DNA of 64,000 nt from Deltaproteobacteria bacterium (GTDB lineage Bacteria > Bdellovibrionota_C > UBA2361 > J135): positions 62,001 through 126,000 of the forward strand of contig JACKAH010000003.1 of the NCBI GenBank assembly GCA_020635175.1, given 5' to 3'. The position numbers and the translations under genes were made by a program. Shown here in pieces: positions 50,405-57,990 of the stretch (position 1 is its first letter; each line of letters opens with the position of its first letter). Below the pieces are notes generated by a model. That model searched no databases. It worked only from the letters and a program-made list of their open reading frames with translations, and was not told the origin of the DNA.

Positions 50405-50565
50405 TGATTATAGCTGATAAATGTGTGTGTGGTGAGTCTGGTAATCCAAATTCATTACAGTACCAATTTTCCTGTTCGTAGTTTGTGCGGGCAAGAAGTG
50501 TGTGTGTTAGCTCTAGAGTCGAAGGAACGACTCTGGTTTAAATAAGACTCAAGGAGGAAGTTAAA

Positions 50566-51426
50566 ATGGCAGTTACCATTGGTAATAACATCGCGTCTCT
50601 GACAGCTCAACGAAGATTAGGATCTTCTACTGAAAAACTTCAGAGCACCTACGAAAAACTAAGCTCAGGTCAACGTATTAACAAAGCATCAGACGATGCT
50701 GCGGGTTTAGCGATTGCAGACTCATTAAGAGCGGACTCGCGAATCGCCCAAGTGGCAATCCGTAATGCGAATGACGGTATATCAGTAACGAACATCGCTG
50801 ACTCAGCATTAGGTGAGATCGGTAACGTTCTTACTCGTATGGCGGAACTAGCTGAACAATCTGCAAACGGTGTACTTAGTGTAACTCAGCGTTCTGCGCT
50901 AGCTACTGAATTTGGTGCACTTGCTTCGGAAATCGAGCGTATCGCTGTTACAACTACGTTTAACGGTGTAAACTTGCTTTCTGGTGGAGCTAGTATTGCC
51001 TTCCAGGTAGGTTTCGATAGTCAGTCGACATCACAAATTTCATATAACGGAGTACAAGGAACTCTTGCAGCTTTAGGGCTTGCATCTTCAGGTTCTTCGT
51101 CTCTAAACTTTTCTATTAACGCTTCAACAGCTGCTGCAGGTCAAAGTGCCTCAGTGAACGCTCTTGATGCGGTTAAAGCAGCGATTAACTCGCTTACTTC
51201 TACTCGAGGTACGCTAGGTGCTGCTTCTACTCGACTAAGTGTGGCAATCAACAACCTGACTGTTGCGAGAGAGAACTTCCTATCTGCGGAATCTCGAATT
51301 CGTGACGTAGACGTTGCTGCAGAAGCTGCTGAGTTAACACGACTCACAATTCTACAGCAGGCAGGTGCTGCGGTTCTGACTCAGGCGAATCAGCAACCAA
51401 CACTAGCATTGTCACTATTATCATAA
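50566..51426 (+). CDS. Flagellin 2
   Basis: 286 residues, exactly the length of flagellin 1 and highly similar throughout (for example NGVNLLSGGASIAFQVGFD versus NGVALLSGNATVAFQVGFD). D0/D1 landmarks are LTAQRRLGSSTEKLQSTYEK, KLSSGQRI, RENFLSAESRIRDVDVAA and ILQQAGAAVLTQANQQPT. AAGGAGGAA ribosome-binding site. Two similar short flagellins with separate promoters suggest a composite filament. Confidence 0.95.
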   Translation: MAVTIGNNIASLTAQRRLGSSTEKLQSTYEKLSSGQRINKASDDAAGLAIADSLRADSRIAQVAIRNANDGISVTNIADSALGEIGNVLTRMAELAEQSANGVLSVTQRSALATEFGALASEIERIAVTTTFNGVNLLSGGASIAFQVGFDSQSTSQISYNGVQGTLAALGLASSGSSSLNFSINASTAAAGQSASVNALDAVKAAINSLTSTRGTLGAASTRLSVAINNLTVARENFLSAESRIRDVDVAAEAAELTRLTILQQAGAAVLTQANQQPTLALSLLS

Positions 51427-51438
51427 ACATAATAGAAC

Positions 51439-51610
51439 GGTTGACCAGGTGGTTAAGCTACCTGGTTAACCAAAGCTTGATACGCAAACTATCGAGCTGC
51501 ACTTGAGTCTAAGAGTTAACAAGTTTCGTTCCTCGTAAGAGGTGCTCGAAAACATCCGATGGTACATGTCTTCCGTGAAGGATGTGGACCATCAACCTCG
51601 CTAACTGCTT
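51439..51610 (+). ncRNA. Structured 3' region after flagellin 2
   Basis: GGTTGACCAGGT (51439-51450) pairs with ACCTGGTTAACC (51460-51471) with one G-T wobble. GATGGT (51558-51563) pairs with ACCATC (51588-51593) around a partly paired interior. As after flagellin 1, several hairpins lie between stop codon and terminator, but primary sequence is not obviously conserved. May be mRNA-stabilising or a source of small RNA. Confidence 0.45.
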
Positions 51611-51670
51611 ATGGACTCTGGATTTGAGACACATGGGGCGAGTGTTTTAAATTCCAGGGTCCATTTTTTT
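51611..51670 (+). terminator. Intrinsic terminator of flagellin 2
   Basis: ATGGACTCTGGATTT pairs with AAATTCCAGGGTCCAT (one wobble, one bulge) around a long loop, followed by TTTTTTT at 51664-51670. The next gene starts 17 bases later. Confidence 0.85.
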
Positions 51671-51686
51671 ATGGTACTACTGAATA

Positions 51687-53156
51687 ATGAGCGAAGCAGA
51701 AACCATAGAAGAGATCTTAAATAAGCTTCATCCTAGAGGCGATTATCCAACACCTAAAGCATTAGCAGAAAGCGTAAAAGTTTTAGTCAACGACCCTCTA
51801 GCAACATTTAGAAAACCTGCTCATCTGATTCTTAACGATCCTATTCTGGCACTAAGGGCTATCTCTGTAACTAACAGTACAGTTTATTTGAGAAGCGCAC
51901 CTAAGATTATCTTGTCGCAAGCCTTATCAAATGTCGGTTTAAAAAAGATACCTGAGATTGTTGGATCAACTTCAAGAGTAGATTCCTACAGTAACTTTTT
52001 TGGGAATAGGGGTATCGGTGAGTACGCATTATATAGGGTTATCTATTCCTCATTTTTGGCAGCTGAGCTATCTAGATTTTTTATCTCAGATCCACTTAGG
52101 GAAGAGTTCGCACGGATACTCTCTTCGTTAACAAATGTTGGATATCTGGCTACTGCTGTATATGCTCCGGAAATGATAAGCGCCTCACACATGGCGAAGT
52201 ATGAGACTCAGATTAGTTTTAGTGAGGCGTTTAAAAATTATTTAGGGGTAAGCCCGCAGGACTTTTCCAAAGAATTTTCTCGTTACTGTAACGTTCCTGG
52301 AGAGCTTGTTGCGGCAGTGCCGGTAGCATTTTCGATGCCGTGGAACCGTAGTAAGACCATGCATCAAGGGGAAAAGATTTCACCCTTTGTCGATGGGGTT
52401 GCAGCAGCAGTTGCTATATCGAATCGTTTAACAGGTATTATATTTGAACATTCATCAAGTGATTCTATCACAGAGTTTTTAGAGCATGTTAGTCGTCGTT
52501 GTTCAGTCGATATTGAGAATCTTCAGATCTCAATTGTAAAAGCCACTAGAAGATTGATTGAAGGCTTCTTGTCATTAGGATTAGAACCTTTCTATCTATG
52601 TGATTATCTTCATATGGGTTTAATCACGGATACGGATATTAATAACGAAACTATTAATGCCCAAGATATCTGGCCTCGTGTCCCAACTAAAGTAGGTTCG
52701 TTTGTAAATCAGATTAAGCCGATAGTACGTGGAACGTTTGAGGGTAATGAAGAATATCTAAATCATCTTTTGATGTACAATACGGTTTGCTGTCTGTACT
52801 CAGTTTTCGGAGCTGAGAGAGTTGCTTATTATGAATTTGAAGATGTTTTGAAATTGTATCCGAAGTATTATTTTGGAGAGAATTTAGAGTATAACTTAGA
52901 TTCATATAGCGTGTTTCTTCAGAAAGTCGAGGGCGAGTATCATCCTGTTGCAAAGGTTTGCAAGCGCAAGGAGCCTGTTTTTAATGGAGAATCAATTTTG
53001 ACAAACGAAGCAGGAATTTTAGCATTTCCTGTTATGTCGGCTGGAAATATGCGTGGTGTTATTTATGCCGAAAGAAACTTGCGTAGGTTTCCAACAGTTT
53101 CACCTGATGAACAGATATCTCTGACACTGCTGGCTGAGATGATGCGAGAATTGTAA
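51687..53156 (+). CDS. HDOD-domain protein with C-terminal GAF-like region
   Basis: 489 residues. The N-terminal half resembles HDOD: LNDPILALRAISVTNSTVYL followed by ILSQALSNVGLKKIPEIV, a pattern typical of these HD-related signalling domains, which lack a full HD metal site. The end (about 370-489, FGAERVAYYEFEDVLKLYPK, then ILAFPVMSAGNMRGVIYAER) looks like a GAF sensor. HDOD proteins occur in motility and stress signalling; the place right after the flagellins suggests a link, which is inference. No ribosome-binding site is clear at the ATG. Confidence 0.7.
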   Translation: MSEAETIEEILNKLHPRGDYPTPKALAESVKVLVNDPLATFRKPAHLILNDPILALRAISVTNSTVYLRSAPKIILSQALSNVGLKKIPEIVGSTSRVDSYSNFFGNRGIGEYALYRVIYSSFLAAELSRFFISDPLREEFARILSSLTNVGYLATAVYAPEMISASHMAKYETQISFSEAFKNYLGVSPQDFSKEFSRYCNVPGELVAAVPVAFSMPWNRSKTMHQGEKISPFVDGVAAAVAISNRLTGIIFEHSSSDSITEFLEHVSRRCSVDIENLQISIVKATRRLIEGFLSLGLEPFYLCDYLHMGLITDTDINNETINAQDIWPRVPTKVGSFVNQIKPIVRGTFEGNEEYLNHLLMYNTVCCLYSVFGAERVAYYEFEDVLKLYPKYYFGENLEYNLDSYSVFLQKVEGEYHPVAKVCKRKEPVFNGESILTNEAGILAFPVMSAGNMRGVIYAERNLRRFPTVSPDEQISLTLLAEMMREL

Positions 53157-53166
53157 CACTACTGAA

Positions 53167-54783
53167 CTAGAAGTTTTCAGTGAAGTGAAAGTATTCCTCA
53201 GGATCGATTACGGTACGATGTAGGTACCGTACATCTTTACTGGGGTGGTCAATATTGTAGTGCAGGCCTCTACTTTCTTTTCTAAGTAGGGCAGAACGAA
53301 TCACTAAATCTGCAACTAGACTTAAGTTTCTAAGTTCAACTAGGTCTGAAGTGATTAAAAACTTCCAATAATATTCATCAATTTCTCTTTTAATCAGAGT
53401 GCTTCTTCTTAGAGCTCTTTCGAGGCGCTTATCACTTCTAACAATACCTACATAGTTCCACATGCAACGTCGAATTTCTTCCCAGTTTTGCGTAACAACT
53501 ACCTGCTCATCACTCGGGATTGCATCACCAGTATCCCAATGTGGGATATCGTATTCTCTGGAAAGCTTAATATAGTTCTCTCTACAGTGTTGGGCTGCTC
53601 TATGAGAAAAGACGACAGCTTCAAGCAGGGAGTTTGAGGCTAAGCGATTCGCACCGTGTAATCCGGAAGACATAGCTTCTCCTGAAACGTATAGGTTCGT
53701 TATATTTGTGGCGCTGTTTTGGTCCGTTATGACTCCACCGCAGCAATAGTGCGCTGCAGGCACAACCGGGATAGGGTCTTTTGTGATATCAAACCCAAAA
53801 CTTAAACATCTTTCATAGATTGTAGGGAATCCAGATTTGAGATGCTCGGCAGGTAAGTGAGATACATCTAAGAGAACATGCTCTTCCCCGTGTGTCTTCA
53901 TTTCAAAGTCTATAGCTCGCGCAACGACGTCTCGAGGAGCAAGCTCCTTTAGCTCATGATATTGATGCATGAACTCTTCGCCATTCTGTCGACGAAGTTT
54001 CCCACCTTCGCCTCGTAGGGCTTCGGTGATTAAAAATGACTTAGCTTTTGGATGGAATAGGCAGGTTGGATGGAATTGGAAAAACTCCATATTAGCCACC
54101 GGAGCACCGGCTCTAAAACACATAGCGATACCATCACCAGAAGCTATATCTGGATTAGAGGTATAAAGATAAACCTTACCGGCACCACCTGATGCAACCA
54201 TGGTGACACCAGCAACTATAGGCAGAACTTCACCTTTAGGATTTAAAACATATGCTCCAAGCGCTCTATTATTCTTGTCGCTCTCAATTCCTAGCTTATA
54301 GGTTGTAATTAGATCGATCGCATTATAGTTGACTTTAAATTCGATATTAGGATGGGCTTCGGCTCTTTCAAGAAGTGTTGTTTGAATTTCACGCCCTGTT
54401 GCATCAGCTGCGTGATAGATTCTTCTTTTAGAATGACCACCTTCTTGATGTAGGTCGTATTGAGAGTCGGCATTTTTTGATACATCGAAATCAACACCAA
54501 GCTCGATTAGTTCTCTAACTCTTTGAGGGCCTTCAGTCACGACGATATCAACAATCTCAGGATCGCATAGTTCATCGCCAGCAACTCTTGTGTCTTGAGC
54601 ATGTAGAGAAAAGTTATCATCAGGACTTGCAACAGCAGCGATTCCACCTTGGGCCCAGCTAGTGCTTGAGAGATTCATCTCTTTTTTGAACAGGACACAA
54701 ACGGTTCCTAGATCAGCGACTTTTAAGGCAAAACTTAAGCCGGCTAAACCTCCACCAATTACAAGGAAGTCGTATCTTTCCAT
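53167..54783 (-). CDS. nadB: L-aspartate oxidase
   Basis: 538 residues; FAD enzyme converting aspartate to iminoaspartate for NAD synthesis. FAD site DFLVIGGGLAGLSFALKVAD, the substrate region SSTSWAQGGIAAV, HQEGGHSKRRIYHAADATG and the C-terminal SGLHGANRLASNSLLEAVVF are diagnostic. nadA and nadC are not in the window. It ends 10 bases from the convergent HDOD gene. Confidence 0.95.
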   Translation of the reverse strand: MERYDFLVIGGGLAGLSFALKVADLGTVCVLFKKEMNLSSTSWAQGGIAAVASPDDNFSLHAQDTRVAGDELCDPEIVDIVVTEGPQRVRELIELGVDFDVSKNADSQYDLHQEGGHSKRRIYHAADATGREIQTTLLERAEAHPNIEFKVNYNAIDLITTYKLGIESDKNNRALGAYVLNPKGEVLPIVAGVTMVASGGAGKVYLYTSNPDIASGDGIAMCFRAGAPVANMEFFQFHPTCLFHPKAKSFLITEALRGEGGKLRRQNGEEFMHQYHELKELAPRDVVARAIDFEMKTHGEEHVLLDVSHLPAEHLKSGFPTIYERCLSFGFDITKDPIPVVPAAHYCCGGVITDQNSATNITNLYVSGEAMSSGLHGANRLASNSLLEAVVFSHRAAQHCRENYIKLSREYDIPHWDTGDAIPSDEQVVVTQNWEEIRRCMWNYVGIVRSDKRLERALRRSTLIKREIDEYYWKFLITSDLVELRNLSLVADLVIRSALLRKESRGLHYNIDHPSKDVRYLHRTVIDPEEYFHFTENF

Positions 54784-54799
54784 TGAGTTGCACCTAGAG

Positions 54800-54831
54800 T
54801 AGATTGGAATATTGTTAAAGCTACCAATCTA
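54800..54831. promoter_or_regulatory. Inverted repeat in the nadB / transglycosylase divergent region
   Basis: TAGATTGG (54800-54807), 16 bases, CCAATCTA (54824-54831), a perfect 8-bp inverted repeat 17 bases upstream of the nadB start. Could be an operator for a dimeric regulator or a hairpin in the nadB leader. Confidence 0.45.
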
Positions 54832-54876
54832 AGAGACAATATTAATGTTTTCAAAACCTAATTTCCAGTATTGGTG

Positions 54877-55473
54877 ATGAAAAAGCTGTTATTTTCTCAA
54901 TCACTATTTGTCCTTCTACTAAGCCTGCCTGCATTTGCAGCTCCGATCTATGTGATAGAGCGTGCTGATGGTTCAGTGACGTTTACCTCTAGGAAGCCAG
55001 ACAAAGAGAAATATTCAGTATTTAAACCTTATGAGGCTCGTTACTCGTATACGATTCGAGCTGATGGGGACAAGTTATTTCGTGACAAATACCATCGGTT
55101 AATTACCTTTGAGGCTAAGCAGGTCGGTCTTGATCCTAACTTAGTTAAGGCTGTTATACATGCTGAGTCTTCGTTTAATCCTAAGGCGAAGTCAAAGAAG
55201 GGGGCGATGGGCTTAATGCAACTTATGCCTGAAACTGCGCGTATGTTAGGGGTGAAGCATCCTTACCTTCCAGAGCAGAATATCCAGGGAGGAGTTCAGT
55301 ATCTCTCACAGCTGCTCGAGCGTTACCATGGCGATCTGCAATTGGGGCTTGCCGCGTACAATGCTGGCCCAAATGCTGTTGAGAAATATAATGGAATTCC
55401 ACCATATAAAGAAACACAGGACTATGTTAAAAAGGTGTTGAATCTGCATAGAGAATACAAACTACGCGGCTAG
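54877..55473 (+). CDS. Lytic transglycosylase (SLT domain)
   Basis: 198 residues from ATG 54877; TTG and GTG codons just before are in frame but less likely. Signal peptide about 1-20 (LLLSLPAFA). A short DUF4124-like stretch (YVIERADGSVTFTSRKP) precedes the SLT domain with catalytic Glu in HAESSFNPKAKSKKGAMGLM, QLMPETARMLG, and LAAYNAGPNAVEKYNGIPPY. It cuts murein glycan strands in the periplasm. Confidence 0.92.
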   Translation: MKKLLFSQSLFVLLLSLPAFAAPIYVIERADGSVTFTSRKPDKEKYSVFKPYEARYSYTIRADGDKLFRDKYHRLITFEAKQVGLDPNLVKAVIHAESSFNPKAKSKKGAMGLMQLMPETARMLGVKHPYLPEQNIQGGVQYLSQLLERYHGDLQLGLAAYNAGPNAVEKYNGIPPYKETQDYVKKVLNLHREYKLRG

Positions 55474-55475
55474 AC

Positions 55476-56048
55476 ATGATGAAATCGATTCCAAATTATC
55501 TTACATATTTAAGACTCGTTCTAATACCAATTTTCGTTTTTTTGATGGTCAATCCATCAGATGAGATGTTGTATGCAGCTACTGTTATCTTTGTGATTGC
55601 AGCAATCACAGACTATCTAGATGGGCTGATTGCCAGAAACTTAGATGCAGTAACGGAACTAGGAAAACTTTTAGACCCACTTGCAGATAAGATCTTAGTT
55701 ATCTCAGCACTTGTAATGTTGGTTGCTCAGAGATCGGATGTTGATGGTGCTCCATGGGTTCCTGGCTGGATGGTTGCGCTTATATTGGCTAGAGAAGTTT
55801 GGGTTACTGGCTTAAGGGGTATCGCTGCAAACAGAGGTGTTGTAATCGCCGCAAGTAGTGGAGGAAAAGTTAAAAGTGCCCTGCAGCTAATCGCGATTTC
55901 TTGCCTGTTATTGCATTATCCGATTGATGTCCTCGGGTTTAATATTGATTTTTCAATGGTAGGTATGAACCTTTTAATTCTATCAGTTGCTTTTTCCTTA
56001 TGGTCTGCTGGTGAGTATACCTCCGAAGTTTTTAGTAAGAATCCTTAA
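55476..56048 (+). CDS. pgsA: CDP-diacylglycerol-glycerol-3-phosphate phosphatidyltransferase
   Basis: 190 residues, several membrane helices. The CDP-alcohol phosphotransferase motif is visible as TDYLDGLIARNLDAVTELGK continued by LLDPLADK, with all Asp/Gly/Arg positions. It makes phosphatidylglycerol phosphate. SIPNYLTYLRLVLIPIF is the usual PgsA beginning. Two ATG codons start the frame; either may be used. Confidence 0.92.
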   Translation: MMKSIPNYLTYLRLVLIPIFVFLMVNPSDEMLYAATVIFVIAAITDYLDGLIARNLDAVTELGKLLDPLADKILVISALVMLVAQRSDVDGAPWVPGWMVALILAREVWVTGLRGIAANRGVVIAASSGGKVKSALQLIAISCLLLHYPIDVLGFNIDFSMVGMNLLILSVAFSLWSAGEYTSEVFSKNP

Positions 56049-57990
56049 TCGTAGAGTAGGACCGCTTTTCTGGTTTCTATTCTGGTTAGTTCTAAATACT
56101 TTCCCGATCTTTGTCTTTGCTTGGTCCAAACCAGAGAGAAGCATCTTTCGATTCTTAGATAAGCCAGTTGAACTTGCACTAGCCTGTGCTCAGGTGATTT
56201 TGCTCTCTTGTTTTGAATACGTAATTCTAGTTGTTCTTTTAAGCCTAGTTATCAAGTTTAAGAGCAAATTGGGATTGCTTGCTCTTAAGTTAGTGACGAT
56301 CTGTTACGCGATTTTGCTAGCTTCTTCTTGGTGGATGTTTTTAAAGTATAAGGTCTTTCTTCAAGGTCAGGAACTTAATCTGCTAACGTATCTGATTGAT
56401 CCTGTTTCATTGTTTACTTACGTAAGTTTTAGGGATCTCAGTTTATTTCTATCGTTAACTTTACTATTTGTATTTGCCGTAAATATTTTCTTTAAGGAGA
56501 TATGCAAAGTCGAGCCTAGGGTGGGGTTTAAAGCGATCGGGTTAATTCTTGTAGCTCAGGTAACGTTAATCACATTTCAAAAACTCTATTTTGATAGAGA
56601 TGCTCGTTTTGCGTATGTTCAGATCTTAGCAAATTCAACTACACCTCAAGCTGCTTTATTTGGCTTTCTCTTTGACAGAGAAGCATTTCGTGATTTTGAA
56701 ACAGTCGAGCTGAATTTGGAACCTGTTAAGGACTTCCAAATTAAGAAGGATCTGACCAAAAAGAAGATTTTTATTTTTGTAGTTGAAGCGTTAAGAGCAG
56801 ATCAGATCAAACCAGATATTTCTCCAAATATCTTCAAGCTTTCTAACTCGGGCCGCTCTTATAAAAGAGCGTATGCGCAAGCGCCAGATACAGAATCAAG
56901 CTTAATGACGATTCTAACAGGCCAATACCCATTAAAGCATTGGAAAAGACGTCAAGAAGGACTGCTTCCTAAGCTTTGGTTGTATGAATTTTTTAATAGA
57001 CTTGAGTACAAGACTGCACGACTAACAAGTTTTGATTGGAAGTCTATGCAGAAAACTTTTCCGATAGAAGCTTTTGACCTTTTCTCAGATCCCGCAGTTG
57101 ATGGGGCAGCTGCCAAGATTGAGGCTAAGCTTCGAGGCCAGTTTGGGATTGAACCAGCTACAAATCTTAGTCCGAATACAATTATTTCAAATTTCGATAG
57201 CTATAACTTTGACTTGCTCAAAAACTGGGCGCTAACAAATAGAAGCGAGGGTCTTTTTGCTACCTTCTATACATATTCCACCCATTTCCCTTATGTTGTT
57301 GCCCCTCATAGCAAGAGCGAACTTTTAGATAAAGACAAAACTCGAGAAACTTATTATTTCTCACGTGCTGAAAAGGATTATTACTTTAGTAGATACCAAC
57401 ATTCGATTCGGTACGTTGATTCTCTGATTGGGGAGTTCGTAGATTTTCTAAAGTCGAAAGAGTTATTAGATGACTCTATAATCATCATCACAGGTGATCA
57501 TGGTGAAGAATTTTATGAGCATGGTAGTAGTCTTCATGTAGGTCAGTTGCATGAAGAGATTACGCATGTTCCATTCGTAATTTTTGGAGCAAACGAAATC
57601 TGTGATTTTAAGTCTACTGAAGAGCTTGTCGGGCATGTAGATCTTGCGCCGACACTGTTTAGTTTTTTCAACTATGATAGTTATCCGGGGCATCAGGGAC
57701 AAAGCCTCTGTGTAAATGACGATTCTGATCGCTTTCTGTTTGCCTCAAGTCAAGGATTTACGAGGGAGGACGCTGTTTTCTATCAGCAGTGGAAATATGT
57801 CAGAAATTACAGAGGTGAGGGGGTTAGGTTATTTAATCTAAAACGAGATCCACAAGAGTCATTAAACCTGATCAATACTGATAAAGAGATGAGAGCTCTC
57901 TTAGATGATAAGCTTAAGAGTTATCGCAATAAGCAGTTATCCTACTATGCGGACTCAAACTATTCTCAATACTATCCACCAAAGTTTTAG
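56011..57990 (+). CDS. Membrane sulfatase-fold protein (LtaS/EptA-like)
   Basis: About 659 residues from GTG 56011 (a TTG at 55987 is also in frame). Both overlap pgsA. Four to five membrane helices in the first approximately 200 residues, then an alkaline-phosphatase-like domain: FIFVVEALRADQ (metal Glu), the candidate nucleophile Thr in APDTESSLMTILTGQYP, IIIITGDHGEEFYEHG (Asp-His) and LHEEITHVPFVIFG (His). These enzymes move phosphoglycerol or phosphoethanolamine, or cut sulfate esters, outside the inner membrane. The downstream substrate is unclear. Its stop overlaps the next, convergent gene. Confidence 0.85.
   Translation: MSIPPKFLVRILNRRVGPLFWFLFWLVLNTFPIFVFAWSKPERSIFRFLDKPVELALACAQVILLSCFEYVILVVLLSLVIKFKSKLGLLALKLVTICYAILLASSWWMFLKYKVFLQGQELNLLTYLIDPVSLFTYVSFRDLSLFLSLTLLFVFAVNIFFKEICKVEPRVGFKAIGLILVAQVTLITFQKLYFDRDARFAYVQILANSTTPQAALFGFLFDREAFRDFETVELNLEPVKDFQIKKDLTKKKIFIFVVEALRADQIKPDISPNIFKLSNSGRSYKRAYAQAPDTESSLMTILTGQYPLKHWKRRQEGLLPKLWLYEFFNRLEYKTARLTSFDWKSMQKTFPIEAFDLFSDPAVDGAAAKIEAKLRGQFGIEPATNLSPNTIISNFDSYNFDLLKNWALTNRSEGLFATFYTYSTHFPYVVAPHSKSELLDKDKTRETYYFSRAEKDYYFSRYQHSIRYVDSLIGEFVDFLKSKELLDDSIIIITGDHGEEFYEHGSSLHVGQLHEEITHVPFVIFGANEICDFKSTEELVGHVDLAPTLFSFFNYDSYPGHQGQSLCVNDDSDRFLFASSQGFTREDAVFYQQWKYVRNYRGEGVRLFNLKRDPQESLNLINTDKEMRALLDDKLKSYRNKQLSYYADSNYSQYYPPKF

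Larger units (their letters stand above)
49750..50565. other. 816-base gap between the flagellin genes
   Basis: Contents in order: structured 3' region of flagellin 1 with terminator (49772-49998); T-rich stretch without features (49999-50120); two facing copies of a dispersed palindromic repeat (50166-50223 and 50252-50307); a 21-base imperfect hairpin (50305-50349); the flagellin 2 promoter (50377-50404); and its leader with hairpin AGAGTCG/CGACTCT (50515-50534). No convincing gene. Confidence 0.6.
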
